From contig CALBPV010000086.1 of NCBI GenBank assembly GCA_937899265.1, forward strand, positions 1 to 10,597: a stretch of 10,597 bases of DNA, given 5' to 3'. The notes under the pieces are model-generated. The model made no database searches, was not told the origin of the DNA, and saw only the letters and a program-made list of their open reading frames with translations. This DNA comes from an uncultured Bacteroidales bacterium. GTDB taxonomy: Bacteria; Bacteroidota; Bacteroidia; Bacteroidales; UBA3663. Shown here piece after piece: positions 1 through 8,673 of the stretch (the first letter of the stretch is position 1; each line of letters begins with the position of its first letter). The translations under genes were made by a program, and so were the position numbers.

Positions 1-118
1 CAAAACGTCGCCTACATTTTAGGCAAGCTTTTGGCACTTGACTTTGGGTCTATCGATAATCGATGGAGGCTTCCGCAAGTGCCAAAAGGTCGCCCGGATT
101 GTAGGCAAGCTTTTGGCA
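1..118. repeat. Intergenic repeat cluster: two 36-base direct copies plus a 13-bp inverted repeat
   Basis: Bases 1-36 and 83-118 are direct copies matching at 31 of 36 positions by eye; their last 17 bases (20-36 and 102-118, TAGGCAAGCTTTTGGCA) are identical. Separately, CTTTTGGCACTTG at 28-40 is the exact reverse complement of 76-88, a 13-bp perfect inverted repeat. The 35-base spacer contains two copies of the palindrome ATCGAT (52-57 and 59-64). GCCAAAAG therefore occurs three times in alternating orientation. The first copy begins at the window edge, so the cluster may continue upstream. No transposase or target-site duplication is visible. It looks like a dispersed intergenic repeat of unknown role; the copies and palindromes are seen directly, the family assignment is inference. 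Confidence 0.75.
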
Positions 119-279
119 ATTTCTGCAGACTTTCCACAAAAGGGTCCTTTGTCTTAAAAGAGTTTCTGCACAGGGGAGCATTTTCCTGAAATAAAAACGA
201 ACGCTAAACCCACAAATCCACAACAAACAGATTATTAAGCGGGTCTTTTGCATTTTTTCCGAAAAAAACAGGAAAAAAA
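119..279. other. AT-rich non-coding stretch upstream of the rho promoter
   Basis: I see no convincing gene here. An open frame on the - strand (427 down to 50) crosses it, but its product is low-complexity and ends in the repeat cluster. The last 30 bases are strongly A/T-tracted: TTTTTTCC at 253-260 and GGAAAAAA at 271-278 can pair as an 8-bp stem around a 10-base loop. This lies directly against the -33 box of the rho promoter and could act as an upstream A-tract element or bent DNA; that role is inference. Confidence 0.5.
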
Positions 280-311
280 TTTGGAAGTTTGAAAAAAAAC
301 AGCTATCTTTG
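280..311 (+). promoter_or_regulatory. Predicted sigma-ABfr promoter of rho
   Basis: TTTG at 280-283 is followed by 20 bases and then TATCTTTG at 304-311. This fits the Bacteroidetes primary-sigma consensus (TTTG, about 19-21 bases, TAnnTTTG). Transcription would begin near 317-320, giving a leader of roughly 157 bases before the rho start codon. A-tracts lie immediately upstream. Confidence 0.8.
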
Positions 312-317
312 CACCGC

Positions 318-475
318 AATTTCGGCAAAATGGGTCTCACTTCCATGAAAATACCCATTCTTTCTCCTCCAAATCCCGATTCCACCTCCCTCAACATTCG
401 AACTGGAACGATGCCGAGAAAATGCACAATCCTACATTCTTTGAAACAACGTATTTTTTACAAATCATCCGATAA
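318..475 (+). promoter_or_regulatory. rho leader with hairpin and C-rich, rut-like stretch
   Basis: The predicted untranslated leader is long for this phylum. AATGGGT (329-335) and ACCCATT (353-359) form a 7-bp perfect stem with a 17-base loop. From 353 to 396 the RNA would have 21 C and only 1 G in 44 bases, the composition expected of a Rho utilisation (rut) site. E. coli rho is known to be autoregulated by Rho-dependent attenuation in its leader; that the same happens here is inference. Pairing of the ACCCATT arm would partly hide the 5' end of the C-rich stretch. A frame of 71 codons starting at 309 crosses the leader, but I do not regard it as a gene. Confidence 0.45.
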
Positions 476-2272
476 ATGCATTCATTTGAAGAAATCAACG
501 TTCTGCCGGACGAACAACTCGTAATGCTCTCAAGAGAGGCCAATGTCGAGCATCCGGACTTTACGAACCGTGAACATCTGGTTCAACAGATTTTGGAAGC
601 TGAAAAAGCGCGTGAAGAAACTCCTGCTCCCCCCAAGAGAAAACGCGGACGTCCCCGCAAGAACCCCTTGCCCGAAGAGTCGGCAGCTGCCCCCAAGCCC
701 AAGAAAGCGAAACCTGCACCCGCAGAGGAACCGAAGCCTGCTCCAGCCGAAGAGACGAAGCCTGCTCCTGACAAGGAGCCGGGACTTTTTGACGAAGAGC
801 CGATACCGGCTGCGGAAGAAGGGACAGTGCCCCAGGACGCTCCCGCAGAAGAACCGCCCCACGGAGAAATGCCCCAGGAGGGATATTATCCCCCGCAGGA
901 CAATTACTACGAACAGCCTTACTACGAGGACGAGGGAACGCAGGAACTCATCAACAAGAACATGAGTGCCTTCGACGACATCTTCGGCGGCGGCAACAAA
1001 CCCCAGCCTTCGGGCAAAAAGAAGAAAAAGAAAAAAGGAGCCGCTGCCCAAGCTCCCGCCAGACCTGTGGCACAGGGCGGTGCGGACAACAAAGCGGAAG
1101 AACCCGACAACATGCTCACGTCAGAAGAAGAGGCCGTGATGAGGGAGTTCTCGGGCGTGCTGCACGGAAGCGGCGTACTCGAAATACAGCCCGACGGCAA
1201 CGGATTCCTCCGTTCGGCAGACTACAACTACATGAAGTCGCCCGACGACATCTTCGTGCCCGCCTACATCATCAAACAGAACAACCTCAAAGAGGGCGAT
1301 GTGGTGGAAGGTCCCATCCGTCCGCCGCTGATGGGCGAACGCAACTATCCGCTCGAAGACATCACAGCCATCAACGGACGAGACCCTTCGTTTGCCAGAG
1401 ACCGTGTGCCCTTCGAACACCTCACCCCCCTCTTCCCCGACGAGAAATTCAAACTCTGCAACGGCCATGACGACACGGCAGCCTGCCGTATCATCGATAT
1501 GTTCGCCCCCATCGGCAAGGGTCAGCGCGCCCTGATTGTGGCACCGCCCAAGGCCGGCAAGACGGTCCTGCTCAAACAAATCGCCAACGCCATCTCGGCC
1601 AACAATCCCGAGACGTACATGATTATCCTCCTCATCGACGAACGTCCCGAGGAGGTGACCGACATGCAGCGCAGTGTGAATGCCGAAGTCATTGCCTCGA
1701 CGTTCGACGAACCGGCAGACAAGCATGTGCGTGTGGCCGACATCGTGATAGAGAAAGCCAAGCGCCTCACGGAATGCGGCCACGACGTGGTGATACTGCT
1801 CGACTCCATCACACGACTGGCACGCGCCTACAACACGGTATCGCCCTCGTCGGGCAAAGTGCTTTCGGGCGGTGTGGAAGCCAATGCCCTGCAGAAGCCC
1901 AAACGTTTCTTCGGAGCTGCCCGCAACATCGAAGGCGGAGGCTCGCTCACCATCATCGCCACCGCCCTCATCGAGACGGGTTCGAAGATGGATGAAGTCA
2001 TCTTCGAGGAGTTCAAGGGAACGGGCAACATGGAACTTGTGTTGGACCGCAAGATAGCCAACAAACGCATCTTCCCCGCCGTGGATCTTCTGGCCTCCTC
2101 GACGCGCCGCGACGACCTCCTGTTGGACGACACCGTGTCCCGCCGCATGTGGATATTCCGCCGCTACCTCTCCGACTTCACCCCTGTCGAAGCGATGGAA
2201 GACCTCTCGAAGAAGCTGGAGTCCTCCAAGGACAATACAGACCTGCTGCTGACCATCATGAGCCAACAATGA
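476..2272 (+). CDS. rho: Transcription termination factor Rho with long disordered insertion
   Basis: Rho is the hexameric RNA-dependent ATPase that loads on C-rich untranslated RNA and releases RNA polymerase. The 598-residue product is much longer than E. coli Rho (419). In order: a Rho_N SAP-like domain (about 1-45); a disordered, charged Pro/Glu/Lys-rich insertion (about 48-210) with an AT-hook-like RGRPRK (57-62), three tandem 8-residue KPAP-type repeats (79-102), a Tyr-rich patch (137-150) and seven consecutive lysines (181-187); a cold-shock RNA-binding domain (about 225-300, GNGFLR at 241-246); then the RecA-like motor. The P-loop APPKAGKT is at 356-363 and Walker B ends at D443 (LLDSITRLARAYN). 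The Q- and R-loop regions, including the GGVEANAL and FKGTGNMEL stretches, are intact. ATG 476 is chosen because it gives a complete Rho_N domain. The ABC-F gene follows 10 bases after the stop, suggesting co-transcription. Disordered insertions are known in Bacteroidetes Rho, and the one in B. thetaiotaomicron is reported to drive phase separation. Confidence 0.97.
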   Translation: MHSFEEINVLPDEQLVMLSREANVEHPDFTNREHLVQQILEAEKAREETPAPPKRKRGRPRKNPLPEESAAAPKPKKAKPAPAEEPKPAPAEETKPAPDKEPGLFDEEPIPAAEEGTVPQDAPAEEPPHGEMPQEGYYPPQDNYYEQPYYEDEGTQELINKNMSAFDDIFGGGNKPQPSGKKKKKKKGAAAQAPARPVAQGGADNKAEEPDNMLTSEEEAVMREFSGVLHGSGVLEIQPDGNGFLRSADYNYMKSPDDIFVPAYIIKQNNLKEGDVVEGPIRPPLMGERNYPLEDITAINGRDPSFARDRVPFEHLTPLFPDEKFKLCNGHDDTAACRIIDMFAPIGKGQRALIVAPPKAGKTVLLKQIANAISANNPETYMIILLIDERPEEVTDMQRSVNAEVIASTFDEPADKHVRVADIVIEKAKRLTECGHDVVILLDSITRLARAYNTVSPSSGKVLSGGVEANALQKPKRFFGAARNIEGGGSLTIIATALIETGSKMDEVIFEEFKGTGNMELVLDRKIANKRIFPAVDLLASSTRRDDLLLDDTVSRRMWIFRRYLSDFTPVEAMEDLSKKLESSKDNTDLLLTIMSQQ

Positions 2273-2282
2273 GTTTCCCCCA

Positions 2283-4238
2283 ATGATAAGCATTGAACAT
2301 CTGACGGTCGAGTTTTCTGCTCGGCCGTTGTTCACGGACATCAGCTACGTCATCAACCGACGCGACCGCATCGCCCTCACCGGCAAAAACGGAGCCGGCA
2401 AATCGACCATGCTGAAAATCATCGCCGGTCTCCAGACCCCGACATCCGGAGCCGTCAACAAACCCAAGGACCTCACCATAGGCTACCTGCCGCAGGTGAT
2501 GAAGCCGGCCGACACGACGACGCTGAAGCAGGAAACCGAGAAGGCTTTCACCACTTTAAATAATATAGAGGAGGAAATCGAACGTCTGACACGCGAACTG
2601 GGAGAACGCACCGACTGGGAAAGCACCGGGTATCAGGAACTCATCGATCGGCTGTCGGAGCTGAACGAACAGCTGGCGCTCACCAACGCCGGTTCGCAAG
2701 AAGCCGAAGTCGAGAAGACGCTGCTGGGTCTGGGCTTCGAGAGAAAGGATTTCGAGCGTCCCACATCGGAGTTCTCGGGCGGCTGGCGCATGCGTATCGA
2801 ACTGGCCAAGTTGCTCCTGCAACGTCCGGACGTACTGCTGCTGGACGAACCCACCAACCACCTCGACATCGAATCCATCCGCTGGCTGGAGAAATTTCTG
2901 GCCAACAATCCCGTCACGGTGGTGCTCATCAGCCACGACCGCGCCTTCATGGACAATGTGACGACACGCACGATAGAAATCAGCTGCGGCACCATCCACG
3001 ACTACAACGTGAACTACTCGAAATATGTGGTGCTCCACGCGGAACGCATCGCGCAGCAGCGAAGGGCTTGGGAGAATCAGCAGAAACTGATACACGACAC
3101 AGAGGCCTTCATCGAACGCTTCCGCTATCAGGCCACCAAAGCCATTCAGGTGCAGAGCCGCATCAAACAACTCGAGAAAATCGTCCCCATCGAGATAGAC
3201 GAGGTCGATAATTCGCGGCTGCGTCTCTCCTTCCCTCCCGCCCCCCGTTCGGGCGACTATCCGGTGATATGTCACTACGTGGCCAAAAGCTACGGCGACC
3301 ACTTGATATTCGAGCATGTGGAGCTGACCATCCGGCGCGGTGAGAAGGTGGCCTTCGTGGGCAAAAACGGCGAAGGCAAATCGACCCTCGTCAAATGTAT
3401 CATGGGCGAGATTCCCTACAAAGGGGAACTCAAGGTGGGACACGGTGTGAAAATCGGCTATTTCGCACAGAACCAGGCACAGCTGCTGGACGAACATCTC
3501 ACCGTCTTCGACACCATAGACCGCGTCGCCGTGGGCGACATCCGCACCAAGATACGCGACATACTGGGAGCTTTCATGTTCGGAGGCGAAGCCATCGAGA
3601 AACCCGTGGGTGTGCTCTCGGGCGGAGAACGGGCCCGTCTGGCCATGATTAAGCTGCTGCTCGAACCCGTCAACCTGCTCATCCTGGACGAACCCACCAA
3701 CCACCTCGACCTGGCATCGAAGGACGTGCTCAAGGAAGCCATCCGCAAGTTCGACGGTACGGTGATAGTGGTGTCGCACGACCGCGACTTCCTCGACGGA
3801 CTGGTGGAGAAGGTCTATGAGTTCGGACACCGGCGTGTGAGGGAATACATCGGCGGCATCTACGACTTCCTCCGCAAAAAGGATCTCGACAGCCTGCAGG
3901 AGCTGGAACGCAAAACGCCCCGTGTCGAGGCACAACCGGAACCTGCCCCCGCAGCACCGACACCCGCTCCCCCTGCACCGGCGAAACCCGAATTGAGTTT
4001 CGAAGAACAGAAAGCCCGCAAGGCACGGCTCTCGAAACTGCAAAAACAGGTGGAGGCGCTGGAGGACGAAATAGCACAAAGCGAAGCCACCCTCCGACAA
4101 CTCGAAACAAGCCTCTCCACGCCCGAGGGCAGTCAGGATACGTCACTCTTCGAGCAACACGCCGCTCTACGCAAAAAAATCGAACAACTCAACGACTCTT
4201 GGCTCGAAGCTTCCGAAGCCCTCGAAGCCGCCAAATAA
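2283..4238 (+). CDS. ABC-F family ATPase (ribosome-associated, duplicated ABC)
   Basis: This is a soluble protein of 651 residues with two ABC ATPase domains and no membrane segments. That is the ABC-F architecture, whose members bind the ribosomal E site and act on stalled or antibiotic-inhibited ribosomes rather than transport. ABC1 has Walker A GKNGAGKS (34-41), Q71, an arm-like charged helical insertion (about 85-140), signature SGGW (165-168), Walker B with catalytic E189, and H218. The helical P-site-tRNA interaction linker spans about 250-305. ABC2 has GKNGEGKS (360-367), Q396, SGGE (446-449), E470 and H499. A Pro/Ala-rich linker (about 549-569) leads to a C-terminal coiled coil (about 572-648), as in Uup, YheS and YdiF types. 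Both active sites look intact. The gene starts 10 bases after the rho stop, with no promoter between them, and ends 17 bases before an intrinsic terminator. The exact subfamily, and whether it gives antibiotic resistance or a housekeeping function, cannot be decided by eye; housekeeping is more likely from the context. Confidence 0.93.
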   Translation: MISIEHLTVEFSARPLFTDISYVINRRDRIALTGKNGAGKSTMLKIIAGLQTPTSGAVNKPKDLTIGYLPQVMKPADTTTLKQETEKAFTTLNNIEEEIERLTRELGERTDWESTGYQELIDRLSELNEQLALTNAGSQEAEVEKTLLGLGFERKDFERPTSEFSGGWRMRIELAKLLLQRPDVLLLDEPTNHLDIESIRWLEKFLANNPVTVVLISHDRAFMDNVTTRTIEISCGTIHDYNVNYSKYVVLHAERIAQQRRAWENQQKLIHDTEAFIERFRYQATKAIQVQSRIKQLEKIVPIEIDEVDNSRLRLSFPPAPRSGDYPVICHYVAKSYGDHLIFEHVELTIRRGEKVAFVGKNGEGKSTLVKCIMGEIPYKGELKVGHGVKIGYFAQNQAQLLDEHLTVFDTIDRVAVGDIRTKIRDILGAFMFGGEAIEKPVGVLSGGERARLAMIKLLLEPVNLLILDEPTNHLDLASKDVLKEAIRKFDGTVIVVSHDRDFLDGLVEKVYEFGHRRVREYIGGIYDFLRKKDLDSLQELERKTPRVEAQPEPAPAAPTPAPPAPAKPELSFEEQKARKARLSKLQKQVEALEDEIAQSEATLRQLETSLSTPEGSQDTSLFEQHAALRKKIEQLNDSWLEASEALEAAK

Positions 4239-4255
4239 GGAGCCAAAATGCTATC

Positions 4256-4299
4256 AAAATACTGCAAATCGCGAGAAATTTGCAGTATTTTTATTTTTT
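4256..4299 (+). terminator. Intrinsic terminator of the rho/ABC-F unit
   Basis: AAAATACTGCAAAT (4256-4269) pairs perfectly with 4278-4291: a 14-bp stem with an 8-base loop, running straight into a T-rich tail interrupted by one A (to 4299). It begins 17 bases after the ABC-F stop. It is symmetric in sequence but only the + strand has both a close upstream gene and the T-tract on the correct side. Of the hairpins in the window this is the clearest terminator. Confidence 0.9.
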
Positions 4300-4321
4300 A
4301 ACACTTTTTTTAGGCCAAAAG

Positions 4322-4353
4322 TTTGGAGTTCTCTAAAATCTTTCTTATATTTG
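4322..4353 (+). promoter_or_regulatory. Predicted sigma-ABfr promoter of recQ-murB-MBL unit
   Basis: TTTG at 4322-4325, 20 bases, then TATATTTG at 4346-4353. Initiation is expected near 4360, giving a short A-rich leader of about 38 bases before the recQ ATG. The promoter begins 22 bases after the T-tract of the preceding terminator. Confidence 0.8.
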
Positions 4354-4397
4354 CGTTGCTAAACAATCAGCTAACAAGAAATCAGTACATATAGAAC

Positions 4398-6580
<2,183 letters not shown>

Positions 6581-6581
<1 letters not shown>

Positions 6582-7591
6582 TGCCCGTACTCTCAGATTA
6601 TCCCGTTCCCAATACCTTCGGCTTTTCGGTCAAGGCGAGCCGGTGGGTCGAATTCAGCAGTGAAGACGAGCTCCCCGACCTCCTCGCCCGTTTCACGGAG
6701 ACAGAGCTGAGCCGCCTGTGGATGGTGGGACGGGGCAGCAACCTCCTCTTCCTGGGCGACTACGACGGTATCATACTCCACTCCGCCATAACCGGCATCC
6801 GGCTCGACTCCGCACCCGGCGACGAGGCCATCGTCCGTGTGGGCAGCGGCGTGGTATGGGACGATTTCGTGGCGTGGGCTGTGGCGCGCAATCTCTACGG
6901 AGCCGAAAATCTGTCCCTCATTCCCGGCGAAACGGGAGCTGCCGCCGTACAGAACATCGGAGCCTACGGTGTCGAGGTGAGCGACCTCATCGTCGAAGTC
7001 CGCGGTTGGGACATCGCACAGCGCTGTTTCCGCACCTTCCCCGTGGCGGAATGCGGCTACGGCTATCGCGAGAGCATCTTCAAGGCCACCCCCCTCCACA
7101 ACCGCTTCGTCGTGACCGAAGTGACCCTCCGCCTCTGGCGCAGTCCCCGCTACCGGCTCGACTACGGCAACCTCCGCTCCCAATTGCCGGCCTCCGGCTT
7201 CACCCTCCGCGATGTGCGCCAGGCCGTCATAAACATACGCAACAGCAAGTTGCCCGACCCTGCCTTGACAGGCAACGCGGGTTCCTTCTTCAAGAATCCC
7301 GTCATTCCCCTCACACAGTTCGAGGCTTTGCAGTCCCGCTATCCCGACATCCCCCATTATCCGGCCGGAGACGGCCTGGTGAAGGTTCCTGCCGCATGGC
7401 TCATCGAACAGTGCGGCTGGAAGGGACAAACCCTCGGAGGTGCCGGTGTCTGGGAACGTCAGCCCCTGGTGCTCGTCAACCGCGGAGATGCCCTTCCTTC
7501 CGACATCGTCACGCTTTCCGACCGCATCATCGCCTCCATCGTCGGGAAGTTCGGCATCACTGTCTCACCCGAAGTCAATTTTGTGCAATGA
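6581..7591 (+). CDS. murB: UDP-N-acetylenolpyruvoylglucosamine reductase (MurB, type I)
   Basis: MurB is the cytoplasmic FAD enzyme that uses NADPH to reduce UDP-GlcNAc-enolpyruvate to UDP-MurNAc, the second committed step of peptidoglycan synthesis. The 336-residue product matches the E. coli-type length (342). The FAD-binding part has GRGSNLLF (50-57) and the PGETGAAAVQNIGAYG stretch (115-130). Catalytic residues are all present: R163 in GYGYRES, S235 in GNAGSFFKNP, and E331 in SPEVNF near the C terminus. These correspond in order and spacing to R159, S229 and E325 of E. coli. The frame stays open upstream to an ATG at 6521, but that would add 20 residues inside recQ that look unlike MurB; ATG 6581, overlapping the recQ stop by one base, starts the protein just before the conserved NTFG region. 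It overlaps the next gene by 4 bases (ATGA). murB outside a division/cell-wall cluster is common in this phylum. Confidence 0.96.
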
Positions 7592-8502
7592 AAGTCACCG
7601 TTCTTGGCAGCGGCACATCTTCAGGAGTTCCTGTACCCACCTGCCGCTGTGAAGTTTGTCAGTCACAGGATCCCAAAGACCGCCGTCTGCGTGCCTCCAT
7701 CCTTGTCTCTCAAGGCGACACCCGTATTCTCATCGACTGCGGGCCGGATTTCCGTTATCAGGCGCTACGGGCGGGCATCGACAAAATCTCGGCCGTCTTT
7801 CTGACCCACATCCATTTCGACCACAGTGCCGGGCTCGACGATTTGCGCATCTACAGCTACGAGACGCCTCTCCCCTTCTATGCCGAACCGCGTGTGGCCC
7901 GCGTCCTGCTCGAAAAGTACGACTACGTGTTCACCAAGCCTTATCCCGGGGCTCCCCACATCCAGCTCAACACGCTCCTTCCGGCAGGCGAATCGGTGCT
8001 CAATCCTCTGGAATTGCCCGAGACGGACTACGGCTTCACCATCGACCGCCCTCTGTCGGCGACCACGGGCATTGCTCCTGCCGTCGATATTCCCGAGCCG
8101 GCCGAAGTCCGTTCACATGTCGTTCTACCGCTCTATAAGGTGACTGTGGGAAGCGGCGCAGATGCGCTCGAAGTGCTCCCCATCCGTCTGCTCCACGGAC
8201 AACTGCCCATTCTGGGGTTCCGTATCGGTCCCTTAGCCTACCTCACCGACTGCACCTATATTCCGGACTCCGAGTGGCCCAAGCTGGAGGGAGTCCACAC
8301 ACTCATACTGGACGCCCTGCGCTGGGAACCCCACCGCACGCATTTCTCGGTGTCTCAGGCATTGGAAGTGGTCGCCCGCCTGAAGCCGCAGCAAACCTTC
8401 TTCACCCACATGAGCCACAATATCGGCTTCCATGCCGAAGCGGAGAAACGGCTCCCCGAAGGCGTTCACTTGGCCTACGACACGCTCTCGTTTGACATTT
8501 AG
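7588..8502 (+). CDS. Metallo-beta-lactamase-fold hydrolase, PhnP-like
   Basis: The 304-residue product is a cytoplasmic MBL-fold hydrolase most like PhnP, the phosphoribosyl cyclic phosphate phosphodiesterase (252 residues in E. coli). It has the N-terminal GSGTSSGVP loop, a structural zinc triad C19, C21, C24, the metal motif HIHFDH (H74, H76, D78, H79), H203, D221, and a late THMSH (H274, H277); in PhnP the equivalent of H277 helps bind the structural zinc. All expected ligands are therefore present. An insertion of roughly 40-50 residues (about 140-190) is absent from PhnP. No other phosphonate (phn) genes are nearby, so a C-P lyase role is not supported; another cyclic phosphate or nucleotide substrate is possible. 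The start ATG (7588) overlaps the murB stop by 4 bases. The frame is open far upstream inside murB, but the fold begins exactly at MKVTVLGSGT, which fixes the start. A terminator follows. Confidence 0.88.
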   Translation: MKVTVLGSGTSSGVPVPTCRCEVCQSQDPKDRRLRASILVSQGDTRILIDCGPDFRYQALRAGIDKISAVFLTHIHFDHSAGLDDLRIYSYETPLPFYAEPRVARVLLEKYDYVFTKPYPGAPHIQLNTLLPAGESVLNPLELPETDYGFTIDRPLSATTGIAPAVDIPEPAEVRSHVVLPLYKVTVGSGADALEVLPIRLLHGQLPILGFRIGPLAYLTDCTYIPDSEWPKLEGVHTLILDALRWEPHRTHFSVSQALEVVARLKPQQTFFTHMSHNIGFHAEAEKRLPEGVHLAYDTLSFDI

Positions 8503-8533
8503 ACTTTACTTTGAGGTCACATTATTTATAAAT

Positions 8534-8568
8534 ATGAGGGAAATTTCCATTTTCCCTCATTCTTTTTT
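8534..8568 (+). terminator. Intrinsic terminator after the MBL hydrolase
   Basis: ATGAGGGAAA (8534-8543) pairs perfectly with TTTCCCTCAT (8551-8560): a 10-bp stem with a 7-base loop, followed by TCTTTTTT (8561-8568). It begins 31 bases after the hydrolase stop. The last three T bases of the tract belong to the -33 TTTG of the next promoter. Confidence 0.85.
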
Positions 8569-8597
8569 GCGGTTGTCGGAAATTTTCATTATCTTTG
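8566..8597 (+). promoter_or_regulatory. Predicted sigma-ABfr promoter of the anion transporter gene
   Basis: TTTG at 8566-8569, 20 bases, then TATCTTTG at 8590-8597; the -7 box is identical to that of rho. Initiation is expected near 8604, giving a leader of about 70 bases. The -33 box lies in the terminator T-tract, so the two elements are merged. Confidence 0.8.
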
Positions 8598-8611
8598 CGC
8601 GGTTTTATAAA

Positions 8612-8641
8612 AAGATTGCAAGCCATATTGCATTGCAACTT
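8612..8641 (+). promoter_or_regulatory. Imperfect inverted repeat in the transporter leader
   Basis: AAGATTGCAA (8612-8621) can pair with TTGCAACTT (8633-8641), nine base pairs with one bulged A and an 11-base loop. It lies just downstream of the predicted start of transcription and about 32 bases before the ATG. It could be a repressor operator or an RNA hairpin. Symmetry is seen; function is a guess. Confidence 0.35.
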
Positions 8642-8673
8642 GAAAAACTGTTTAATCAGACAAAAATCGATAC

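Noticed and set aside
50..427. 125-codon open frame on the - strand upstream of rho
   Set aside because: Product is Phe/Arg-rich low-complexity, runs through the rho promoter and the repeat cluster, has no recognisable domain, and no - strand TAnnTTTG promoter is visible.
309..524. 71-codon + strand frame in the rho leader
   Set aside because: It starts at the last bases of the -7 box, before the expected transcription start, and overlaps the rho start; no recognised family.
1121..2341. 406-codon - strand frame opposite rho
   Set aside because: Antisense shadow of a GC-rich gene; composition is mirrored from the Rho coding frame, which is unambiguous.
2283..4238. ABC transporter (exporter) ATPase
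   Set aside because: Two ABC domains in one soluble chain with an interdomain tRNA-type linker and no membrane partner point to ABC-F, not transport.
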